Assembly: GCF_037975245.1 (NCBI RefSeq)
Contig: NC_092561.1
Span: 2,619,501-2,683,500, forward strand
Length of the DNA: 64,000 nucleotides
DNA from: Apostichopus japonicus
Lineage: Eukaryota; Echinodermata; Holothuroidea; Aspidochirotida; Stichopodidae
Direction: 5' to 3'
In this document: positions 49,753-60,519 of the stretch, piece after piece
Numbering within the stretch: position 1 is the stretch's first letter
How the letters are laid out: the number at the start of each line of letters is the position of its first letter
Made by a program: the position numbers and the translations under genes
The notes under the pieces: model-generated
Told to the model about the DNA's origin: nothing
Seen by the model: only the letters and a program-made list of their open reading frames with translations
Database searches by the model: none

Positions 49753-50442
49753 TATGGCGGGCCATCAGTCTCAAATCGTGGGGAATCGACTTATACCGTT
49801 TTATATCGACATATACCAATTTTCTTCGAATTATAGCAGTTTCCAGCAGCTTAAAATGACTTCTCAGTACCGATTTAAATCGATTTATACTAGTTTTATT
49901 CTACATATCATTGATTTAAATCGACATATACAAGTTTAATTCGACATATCATCGATTTAAATCGACATATACCAATTTAAATCGATGATAAGTAAAATAA
50001 ATCGGTATATGTCAATTTATATCGACATATACCAGTTTAAATCGATGATATGTCGAATTAAATCAGTATATGTCAATTTAAATCGACATATACCAATTTA
50101 ATTCGACTTATACCAGTTTAAATCGACATGTATCTCCACATGATGTATCTCCACATGTCAATCGTCACCAAAATCGGGATTTGGAATATGTTAAAGAGCT
50201 CAATCGATGATATGTCGATTTAAATAGGTTTAAGTCAATTTGAGTTGCTAGAAACTGGTATAAGTCTACGGAAATTGACTTTTACCGACTTAATTCGACA
50301 TATCATCGATTTAAAATGGTAGATGTCGATTTAAATTGACATATACCGATTTATTTTACATATCATTGATTTAAATTGGTATATGTCGATTTAAATCGGT
50401 ATATGTCGATACCCCACGATTTACGACTGATGGCCCGCCATA
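49753..50442. mobile_element. Foldback MITE-like element (690 bp) with palindromic ends and a dyad-repeat interior
   Basis: The ends TATGGCGGGCCATCAGTC and its inverted copy match over about 38 bp with only a few differences, bounded by TA on both sides. The tip is again a near-palindrome ATGGC-GG-GCCAT, as in the 36.2-kb element. Nearly the whole interior is made of short repeats such as TTTAAATCGACATATACC, ATTTAAATCGATGATATGTC and their complements. No protein frame is supported. Confidence 0.88.
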
Positions 50443-52075
50443 AGTCTGACCGCTCATTTGTTGCAGGTCCCCATAAAACGGATATTCATACCCCGCTGGT
50501 ACCATGCAGAGCTTGAAAAAGTAGCAGAGTCAACGCTCTTGAAATTTTTCGAATTGTACACATTCGTTGTCACTTCAAAGCAACGCCAAACCTGTGTTAT
50601 GTTGCACTGCGTAGTATATAGACTTAAAACATAAATAACTTCCGTTATAGGCACTACTCAAAGGTCAACTACTACAATTACAAAGGCGACTCATATTCAG
50701 TCGTAAATCATGAAAGAATTTTCACAGAAGTCATAGTTCAATTGGAAACTATAAGACGTGAAGTTTGACTTGAAATTCCTGCATGTCTATTGCCAACGTT
50801 TATACCTCAAAATAGGGGTACATAACTATTTATAGATTCAAAGCATTGTAAGCTTCAGAACCACTATATGTTTAAAAAAATAAGTCATATCCTCTCCAAG
50901 GGTAACACAAGCAAAAAGTGTAATAAAAAGGAGCAAAACATAAAATCTTGATGTCAGTTTTCAACTCTGACATCAATATATGTTTACTTATTTAAGTGAT
51001 TACGTGCGTTTCGAAAAAGGAAATGCATAAGATAATGGATCGTCTTATGTTTTCGTTATTTTTCAAAACGTACTACCGGTTTTGTACATGAATGAAATAT
51101 GCCAATTGATGACTAATAATGACAGTGATAGTTGTTAAACCATAACGGAAACGAATTAAAAACGGTAAAATGAATGCATTTTGGAAAAAAAAAATCGTTC
51201 TCATTACAGGAGCTAGACCACGCCTAGATGTGAATTTAGTAATGAATATGTTCGACTAGACAGTGACGGTGTCACCGGTGTCACACATGCTCCTACTCCA
51301 TGTTTAGTTTTAGATTCCAAATTTGAGTTGAAAAGTTGAAGTTGTAACCATAAGCACTTGTGTGCTTCTTCCACTTTGGCAAAGTGTCGTAAAATAACTG
51401 CCCAAAGGCCTGCAATTATTTGTTTAGCCCTATATGTCCGGCAGCAGTATACTGATGTATGTAGTCTATACATATACATAGTGCACACTAATCCTGTTAT
51501 ATAGTAGTAGCTAGGCTAAGTGATACCGGTTGTTTTATTCTCGACTTGATTAATTCTTCCTCTGCATTAGGTTTATCACAGGACGTGTAGGATTTTGGAA
51601 GCAAGATTATTGCTGAATTTGATATACAATATAGAAGGTAAAAGTGTTCCATCGCTCAGCTTCCTCAAACAACTTCATTCTACTGTTTCTTTTAGTAGGG
51701 CCTAGGTTTGAGTATAATATTAGTAGCCTGCCTAGTTCTAATAAAGTTGTTCAAACTTGACATCCGATTCACACATACATTACAGTAACTACTGTAAATC
51801 ACAACAACTTGATTTGTTGGAATTACACATATCCTCAGTTCTTACTGTAATCCAAATAGCACATGCTACCGATGTATCACGATCCAGAGTTTTCTTTGGT
51901 ACAACAATTTGAGATTTACACTGGTTACTGTGTTCTCTGTGTGTATCGGGTGAACTTGAGTATTTGCATTGTTATGTTACGAACATTCTGTCACTTCTGA
52001 TCTATTTTTAATCACTATTGTGTTTCTTTTTTTATTCAAAGAATTTCTTTGGTAATTGCGAAATAATATTCAAAG
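50443..52075. other. Upstream region of the CARD-GTPase-Hint gene
   Basis: No gene recognised. A pyrimidine-rich tract ending in AAAG (TTTCTTTTTTTATTCAAAG, about 52023-52041) may be the acceptor of a 5' untranslated exon just before the ATG at 52076. I see no convincing TATA box close by, so the promoter may lie further upstream. Confidence 0.4.
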
Positions 52076-55000
52076 ATGGCTATGCCTACAGCAAAACGGA
52101 AGACCTTAGACAGGACGCTAGAGTTTTTGACTGAGGATCTTGATGTCATGCCTGCAATTATTCATCTCAAAAGTAAAGAAATTCTTAAAGACATAGACGA
52201 AGAGAAAATCAACGCCAAAGTTACAGAGAAAGAAAAAGTCATGGAGTTTGTAAAAATCGTCAAAAAGAGGGGCGAAAAGGCATACCGAATTTTCAGAGAG
52301 TACTTAGGGGTTTGTGAAGGTTCGGAACATCTAGCAGAAGAAATGGACAAGAATTTACAGGCTGTTGAAGAAGAATTACAGGGTTTAACGGTATTTATTA
52401 TGTGAAGATACATTTCAAATCATTTCCATTCTGGTTTTTAAATTAATCTTCAAGAACAATAAACTGGATACTTTGAGACCTGTTAGGAAATTGCAGGGAA
52501 TTTATTCCTGCAGACTCTTCAGTTAAAATGAAAATAAGGATAACAATCGTAGTGAAGATATGTAGAATATGAGCATTAAGCAGGGCAGGGGATAGCTGAA
52601 ATTGTGAGTTAAACACAAATTTATTTCACATTTAGAGGTTTGTGAAATGATACTGTGAAGATATTTAAATAGACCTGTGGGTTATCATCTCACCTGATGA
52701 GAAACATAACCATTGGCTATTTCGAAATAATGTTGTTTAATGTCTAAATGATGCAATTCTCTGCGTTCCCTTGACGTTTTGTCGACAATGTGTTGTGTTG
52801 GTATGTGGAGGAAAGGTATAAACATTACGACGTTCCGGTAATACGGTTTTGTCAGCTTATAGTATATTGACCATGTGCGTTAGGAAGAAATTAAGACTTG
52901 TAAAAGAGTTGGGAGAAGGAGATTTTATGACATTCGCAAATTGATTTTAGATTCTATACATAATATTTTCATTATACATATTTTCATCATATTTTTATAA
53001 TATTTTCATTGTAGAGACAAGCCGATGGAATGAAGCAGATCGAAAGATGGAAAGCCTTAGAAGAGAAATTTTATTACTTCAGCTGCAAATATGACAACAT
53101 AGGAAAGTACACAGATATTCCTGAAAAAATTAATATACTTTTGATTGGGAAAACTGGGTCCGGTAAAAGCGCCTCTGGAAACACACTTATCGGGAAACCT
53201 TATTTCAAAGAAAGTGGCACCAGTGCGTCGGTGACTAAGACAATTAGCATGAAAAACCTGAAGGAGGATAGATTTAATATTACAGTCATTGACACACCTG
53301 GTCTTTTTGACACGGCCAAAGATTTTCAAAATGAAGATTTGGTGCTTGAAATAGCGAAAACAATGATCAACTTTAAGGGAGGAATCCATCTATTTCTGCT
53401 GGTTTTGAGTTCTACAGCTAGATTCACCGAGGAGGAACAAGACACCATTAACGCCATTGAGGTAAGTTCGATTATCAAGAAGTGTTTGCAACTCTCAGCG
53501 GATGGTTTATTTCAGTCTATAGAAAGTTCCACGAAAGAGCAAGCGTGTAAACCACTGTTTGAATGCAAAGTTTGGGTTTAAGTGAATGCGTGTGTGGCAC
53601 AAAAGCAAAGTAATGAGAAACAAAGAATGAGACGACATTATGGACATAATGAAATAATGACTAAGACCGTTGCATAGTGCGCAAATTATTATCGTTGACG
53701 AGTGGTGTGCCAGTTTCTAAGTATTTATTTCCTCCACAGTTCAACATAGCCACGCCGATATTTATTATCGTAGCGTAAATGATTGTTACATGTTGAATAT
53801 GTATTTGTAACTCATAAAAGATGTTCTCATGTATGCAACTTTCATTGAATGTTTCATATTGTACCCGTACAGAACATCCTTGGCAAGAGTGTTTATCAGA
53901 ATTGCCTCGTAGTTCTGACCTACGCTCGTGCAAAATTTGGTTCTAAGGACAAGCAGTCGTTGCGTCAGTACGTTACACAGGAAAGGAAAGATGGGGGCAA
54001 GTTTGGGGATCTACTTAAGCATGTCAGCAATCGAATAATAGCCGTTGAGAATTGCTTTGAAGATGACTTTCTGACAGAGAAACATCGTCAGAAACTCCTT
54101 TGTTGTTTAGCTCAAATGATATACGACAACAAAGGGTCTGTGTATTCCAACAAGGCGTTTGAAAAAGCCAAGGCAAGAGTCGAGCAACAAGAGGCAGAAC
54201 GAGAGAGACGTGTCGCCAGGGAAACCGAATTGACCTTTATGAAAACCAGGTTGCGTGAGTTTCTTTTGCAGAAATATCTGAAGCATTTAACAGAGAAACA
54301 ACTCGACAACATACTTCCAAAGGTAAGGAAGGAGATACTACACATCATGATCAGGTCTGGGGTGAAGCAATTACCTTTCATCACAAGTGAAGATGTCAAG
54401 ATATACGTAGAAAACTTCATTCAGGAAAATGAAGTCTTCATTGCAAAGTTAAAAGACGTGAAAATTCAAGAGACGATACAACAATTAGAATACGAAAAGA
54501 GAAGAGAGCGGCTGAAAGGAAAGGAGGAGATTAATAAAATGCAGAGCATTGTAATACCATTGGTAAGTAACTACTTAACACAACAGTCAAAACAAGCACT
54601 AGAACAGATAATTAGACACAAGCAACTGCCTGATGATTGTACTAATACAATATTTGCGGCTCTTGAGTCATCCAAAGTGAATGTTGAACGTCAACACATT
54701 GAACAATTTATTCAGGCAACGTTTTTTGAAAATCCTACTCAAATCCAAGGATATATAGATGGTAAAGTGTTAATAGAAAGTCTTGAAGAACAGTCAAAGC
54801 AACTGCACCAGGTCCAAAGAGAACAGAAATTAAACGGAATCATGGAAACCTTAAAAGAAAACCTTTATGTCAGTTTGGAAGGTAAAACTGACAAAGAGTT
54901 AGATGACCTAAAAACTGACTTGACGGACATGAATGACTCTGGTCCAGGTCATTGGAAACCATTATTTACTGAACTTGTGGGAAGTCAAATTGAAGGTTCT

Positions 55001-56029
55001 GATATTAGTATCATGGAAGTATCCAGTTTTTTCTTACAGCAGAATAACAATTTGCTGCAGAGTGTCTTGGGAATCCTGTTCGATAAACGACAACAACAAA
55101 GGGAGGCAAAGCGTTTGCAGGAAAGGGAAGAATTAAGGAACAGTGCCTTCAGTATCATTTCAACAGTAATTAAACAAAAACTGAAATCATACTTAACAGG
55201 TAAGACTACAAGTGAATTAACAGAAATGGAAGCACAGATAGGTAGAGGTGAGGTTCCTTCAGATGTCTGTGATAAAGTGTGTGGACACCTGACAACTGCA
55301 CAGATGCAGTCTTTAGGATTCGATGAAGTAAAAGCTGAAATAATTAAACAAATCAAAGAGCAAAACAAAGTTATTGAGGAATGTAAGAATGAGGCTGGGA
55401 GATGCTTTGCGGGTTCCACTGAAGTTAGAATCAAAGAGAGAGGCATCGCAAAAATATCCAACGTGAGAGTAGATGACGAAATTCTAGTCTTTGACGAGAA
55501 TGGGCTTCTATTCTATGATAAGGTCTATCTCATTTCTCATGCAAGAGAAGATGAAAATAATACCTTCGTCCGGTTGCAAACATCTTCAGGTAAAGACCTA
55601 CATATTTCACCAGGTCATTTATTACCTGTTGGTAGTCTTGGTAGTAACGTCGCAGCTAAGGACGTTTCCTTTGGTAGCGTCATATTTACATTACAAGATG
55701 GTGTGATGATGCCTGACAAAGTTACCTCAGTAACTTACGAGGTATGTCGAGGAGCGTATTGTCCAATGACGATGGATGGGACTATTGTTGTCAATGACGT
55801 AGCAGCATCCTGTTATACAACTTTCTTCCCATCCCCTCTTGCTCACGCTTTGCTTTCTCCCATAAGACTCCTCTTCAGTTATTTACCTCTGCCTCTCTTT
55901 AATCAATTACTTCCATATGATACTGAGGAAGGGATGCCGGTGCTGCTCCTAAAATGCCGTTCCATAATCATCAGGTTGCGTTCATGGTGTACAAGAAATG
56001 GTAACCCAAACAAAGCGTGTAGGTGTTGA
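52076..56029 (+). CDS. CARD - AIG1/GIMAP GTPase - helical repeats - Hedgehog-type Hint fusion protein (3 exons, 972 aa)
   Basis: Coding exons 52076-52390, 53015-53461 and 53873-56029 join in phase 0 at both introns. The ATG at 52076 has a good context (AAAGATGG). Residues about 8-95 form a six-helix CARD-like death fold (EKINAKVTEKEKV, VKKRGEKAYRIFREYL, SEHLAEEM). Residues about 140-345 are an AIG1/GIMAP GTPase: P-loop GKTGSGKS (150-157), DTPGLFD (198-204), the family box HLFLLVLSSTARFTEEEQ, and NRIIAVEN near the G5 position. The G4 motif is atypical (VVLTYARAKF, no RKDD-type Asp). A charged coil (EQQEAERERR) follows, then four degenerate helical repeats (about 379-475, 475-572, 573-673, 674-764). 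From Cys765 a Hint domain like that of Hedgehog C-termini begins: CFAGSTEV, ISPGHLLPV (His836, Ser833), GAYCPMTMDGTIVVNDVAAS then Cys901, and a hydrophobic tail with SPLAHALLSPIRLLF. By analogy it should self-cleave before Cys765 and release or lipidate the CARD-GTPase part. A role in innate immunity or cell death is inference. Confidence 0.88.
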
Positions 56030-56415
56030 AACGTGTTAGGGCCCTAACAACCCCTTGATAATATTGTTAGGAGGTGATTTTTAGCTTTTCTTTAGAAAAG
56101 CGGGATTTACACAACATTTGCTTTTCAATTCCTTTCACTTGACATAGACGGACTAATTTTTTGACTCTTTTAATATTTGTAGAATCCGACAGTCTGATTA
56201 CGAGGCCAGTTCATTAAAAGGCAAATAAAGGAGAGAACACACAACTCCAAGAACAGTTACATGTGTCAATAATTTATAATAACCTGTACAAAAGAATGAA
56301 AACTACCATACTATCTTCTTGTATACGTTTTACAAAACAAGCTCCATCGTTTTAAGTGCTATTACGGGATTGTCACAGTTGTATGAATTTTACGTAATTA
56401 TTACTTGTGTAAAAG

Positions 56416-56520
56416 TAAGTGGCCCTGACGTTTAGAACCTAACAGGATCTTCTTCAGATGCTGAAGAAGGCTTTCAGAGGCTTCAGCCTCTGAAGAAGAT
56501 CGAAACGTCAGGCCTACTTA
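56416..56520. repeat. Composite palindrome (nested hairpins) in the 3' flank
   Basis: The outer arms TAAGTGGCCCTGACGTTT and AAACGTCAGGCCTACTTA pair at 16 of 18 positions. Inside are two perfect 9-bp hairpins, CTTCTTCAG-ATG-CTGAAGAAG (56449-56469) and TTCAGAGGC-TTCA-GCCTCTGAA (56473-56494). GATCTTCTTCAG can alternatively pair with CTGAAGAAGATC. Confidence 0.8.
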
Positions 56521-58479
56521 CTTAGACACATTCTCTTACACAGGCTCTGTAGTGGATCAGCAGTTTGCTAACAGTTTTGTTTTTTGCTGTAAATATTACT
56601 TATTCGATGTATTACTAGTTTTTAATACAGGACGGTTTGTATGTGTCAATTTCACCATTTCTATTCTTTTCTTTGTTCTTTGTTTCGTTTTGTTGAGCAA
56701 ATTGATAATACTTTTCCTTTACCTTCCTTCAATGACTCTAGAAACGGTGAAAACAACTTATTATTAATTCATTCCACGAAGTAGTCCGTACGTCATATTA
56801 TATTTTTCAATTTTTTATTAATTCTAATTAAGCAATCGTATTGTCATTAATGTCACAAGATACGGACGTGAAATCTAGCAAAACATTCTTCTTTTAATTT
56901 CCACAGTAAAGTTTGTTACTCTCAGCGTCAACCATTGATGAGATCATTGTAATACCAAATACGGTTACACTTCCATGGTAATACATTCAGTTAAATGTTA
57001 TTTAATTCATTGCCCCTGTTGAACAGTGAGGGGTTCACATGTTAATTTCGGTTAGGAGTTCTATCAGGGATATGTAAAACATCACTGGTTTTATTGATGT
57101 TTATTAATATCGTAATATAGTATACGCTAGTTTATGACTACTGTTAAAAATGTAAATCAATCAGTATCAGAAAGACAAATATAACTGCAGTTCATAAGTT
57201 GCTGTGAATTGATATGAGTCTATACTACAACGTCTTTCACCAAAAACCCGACCACTCCAGCTATCCTTAAATATTAAATTACTCTCAATATGAAAAATGC
57301 AATTTGATAGATACAATGTAGTACAATATCTACGGAAGTATATCTACGTCTAAGTTGATTATAAATGAATCCAACTTTTTGAACTATGAATGAAGTTAAC
57401 CTTTCGTTTCATATATCATGAATAAACTTTTTTCTGTTATTTTTTTTTTAAATTAGGTGTTAATTATTGACACAAATGTAAAGATGAAGAGTAGGAGCTG
57501 TAGAAACAGTCGTAGAAATATTACAGCGGAATCGTTTTTGAATGTATTTTATATCGTAGCTTCGCTAGTATAGTTTAGTATTAGTGTGTAAAATTTTAAC
57601 CATGTATGGAGTCGAGATGGTAGTTTAATGTGTAAAGCAATTATTCAGAACAATTTGAAGTTTTTTTCAAATTGTGTATAGTGATGTGTAAAGATCTTTT
57701 TATCTGAATTGCCAACCATTAGAAAATAAACAAAATTTTCAAATATACATTCACGAAGAAATCACAGTCTTCAAAGCATTCCCATTGAGGTCTAGGAGAC
57801 CAACTGTGGACCCCAAAAAAAATATGTGTGTCTAACAACACTGCATATCGACGATGTTATGTTATTTATTCAATGTTAATTAAATCAAATGTATCAATGA
57901 TTTTGATAGTATGTGATGATTTATTGAAGTAAAAATTGAATGTCAAGTATTGGAGAGGGGGAGGTCTATTTAAATACCATGATAATATACTTAAACTGTA
58001 TATGCATAAAGGTGTTGGTTAATGAGGGTGTTTTGATTATTAACATTGATCAGTTAGTAGTAGACTTAGAGAACTGGCAATTAACAGTTTATATTTTCTG
58101 TTATATACTTTATGTATTGTTACTATAACAATAAAATATACTATGCGATACATTTTCAATTGATTAATATGGTCATATGTTATGCACTATATATTTTTTA
58201 TAACCATTGAAATTAAGGGGTACTTTGCAACGGTCAAAGCGCCCTCAAATTTATACTTCAAAGTAGGCATAGTAAGCGTGTAGCATAGCTAATAATTTGT
58301 CACTTTGTTTGTATTAAGTCTAGAAATGCAGTGGCCGACTGACCGGTTGGGAGAGCGATGTTTTCCTTCTATTGTTCTTTGTAGAATTTGAGGTCATGAA
58401 GGTCATCAAACTTGCGTTTCAAAACAATAGCGTATCTGTCGTGAGCTGCCCTTGAAGGGACAAATTCGGCAGAGGTTCA

Positions 58480-58615
58480 TTTTTGCCTAATTCTTTAACT
58501 ATTCCCTACATCGGCCGATATTGGCTAATTCTTTAATTAGTCCCTAAATCGGCCAAACTTGGCCAAATGTTAAACTGTTCCCTACATCGGCCAAATTGAC
58601 AGACTGTTTAACGTA
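58480..58615. repeat. Small degenerate repeat with TCCCTACATCGGCC motif
   Basis: (T/G)TCCCTA(C/A)ATCGGCC occurs three times at about 30-60 bp spacing, with TAATTCTTTAA and (T/A)TTGGC(C/T)AA words between. No gene is associated. Confidence 0.6.
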
Positions 58616-59458
58616 TTTCATTGTATGACGGTAGTATCAAAAATGCATAAAAGGGGGTGAAATTCCGCTTAGCAGTTCACTTGTGGTTCGGGGTTCACAG
58701 ACTCGGATAGCTAGCGTCAAGGTAGTATTCGCCCATTAGTAGTACACCGAAAGACTCTCAGAGGTACCGTAGTCTGATTAGGTATTTGTACTGGCACTGA
58801 CCAGCAGTCTAGGAGGTATTGCTTTGTAGTAACTCAGTAAATAAACATTATATTACTATTTCTCACACATTTTTTTTCATATAAGGTTCATAGAGAATAA
58901 ATATAAGTAATACCGCTCGACTGCTCTTCCGACATTTTCTTTTCCTATCGCCTTATCCGCGAACGCGACAACACATACTGTACATTTTCCCATTCCCAGC
59001 ATCAGGACACAAATGATTTGGAAACATATCAATTCCCTGCCAATTATTGATGCCTAATATTTTATGATATAGCATTTATTGGTTATACACATAGGCTACG
59101 TAAAAAATGCGGCCTTCAGCATATTGTCACTACAATACCGATGAATTTGTTGGATACCAAGCTTGGCGCCCTCTCTAATTTGTGTCATGTAATAAATTAG
59201 GCTACTGGGTGACTTTTGTTAACACAAACCCCTATATATAATCACCTGACATGGTGTGTGAAGTGCCACTCTTGGCGCAGCGGAATCAGTTGAGTCCTAT
59301 GAGGGCATCAACCTGATAAATACCGTAAGTACTGTACTCAAATCACACTTCATATAGTATTGGTCCTAGTTTAAATTTCTTATATGATTTCATTTATCGG
59401 TCCTATTGCTACAAGTATAGCCTAGATGATAATATTATTAAATAGAAGGAGTTTATTA

Positions 59459-60519
59459 GCACATAGGCTACATACATTCATACACATTAGTGTGCTGTCC
59501 AATGCGTGGAACATCCATGATGTGCAGAGACTGTTGCATGATCGCTATTGTTCAACGTTACGTCGAGCTTCCTTGTTCTGTCTTTGCTAGGTAAACTCGT
59601 CATATCATACCTATTGGTTAAGTTAAGTTGATACTACTAAGCCGATCATAAATGTTTTGAGATCTTAAATAAGGTTGGTTTTTTTATGCATAGAAGACTT
59701 GTTGTTAACTAGGAAATAAGAAATGGATAAACGGTTTTCCTATATTGTTTGTGAAAGTAATACCACGCCCAGTTGTATTGCATGCGTAGGCCAACATGCT
59801 TTGGGTTGTTAGTGTGCTGTGTGTATGCCTTTTTGTATCGTGATTACCGTACTACAATAGAGTACATCGGAGTTTCAGTATTAACAAAGTTGACAAGTGA
59901 ACTTCCGTCAGGAATTTGTAAGCTATTCTATCGGGAAAATGGATATGAGATGAAGTATTACAGTTGTGTGACGGTTAATATTAGTTTAGTTTATAAGCAC
60001 ATAGGCTACATACATTCATACACATAAGTGTGCTGTCCAATGCGTGGAACATCCATGATGTGCAGAGACTGTTGCATGATTGCTATTGTTCAACGTTACG
60101 TCGAGCTTCCTTGTTCTGTCTTTGCTAGGTAAAATCGTCATATCCTACCTATTGGTTAAGTTAAGTTGATACTACTAAGCCGATCATAAATGTTTTGAGA
60201 TCTTAAATAACGTTGTTTTTTTGCATAGATGACTTGTTGTTAACTAGGAAATAAGTAATGGATAAACGGTTTTCCTGTATTGTTAGTGAAAGTAATACCA
60301 CGCCCAGTTGTATTGCATGCGTAGGCCAACATGCTTTGGATTGTTAATGTACTGTGTGTATGCCTTTGTAGCGTGATTACCGTACTGCAATAGAGTACAT
60401 CGGAATCTCAGTATTAACAAAGCTGACAAGTTAATTTCCGTCAGGAATTTGTAAGCTATTCTATCGGGAAAATGGACATGAGATGAAGTATTACAGTTGT
60501 GTGACAGTTAATATTAATG
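59459..60519. repeat. 538-bp tandem duplication (two copies)
   Basis: GCACATAGGCTACATACATT begins at 59459 and again at 59997. The copies remain alignable throughout, with scattered substitutions and 1-5 bp indels. A short open frame at 59773 exists only in the first copy and is disrupted in the second, so it is not read as a gene. Confidence 0.93.

Larger units (their letters stand above)
56030..59458. other. 3' untranslated region and spacer after the Hint-fusion gene
   Basis: AATAAA at 56224-56229 is the nearest polyadenylation signal candidate, about 200 bases after the stop. Otherwise AT-rich sequence with a composite palindrome (56416-56520), a small TCGGCC repeat (58480-58615) and no recognised gene. 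Confidence 0.5.

Noticed and set aside
53057-53389. Minus-strand frame of 110 codons over the GTPase exon
   Set aside because: It is the antisense shadow of the AIG1 exon and has no domain of its own.
53849-53872. Apparent ATG start of the long frame at 53849
   Set aside because: It lies in the intron before the acceptor CCCGTACAG; the GTPase continues in phase from the exon ending at 53461.
54985-55461. Minus-strand frame of 158 codons over the repeat/Hint region
   Set aside because: It is antisense to a strongly supported coding exon; its composition is that of a shadow frame.
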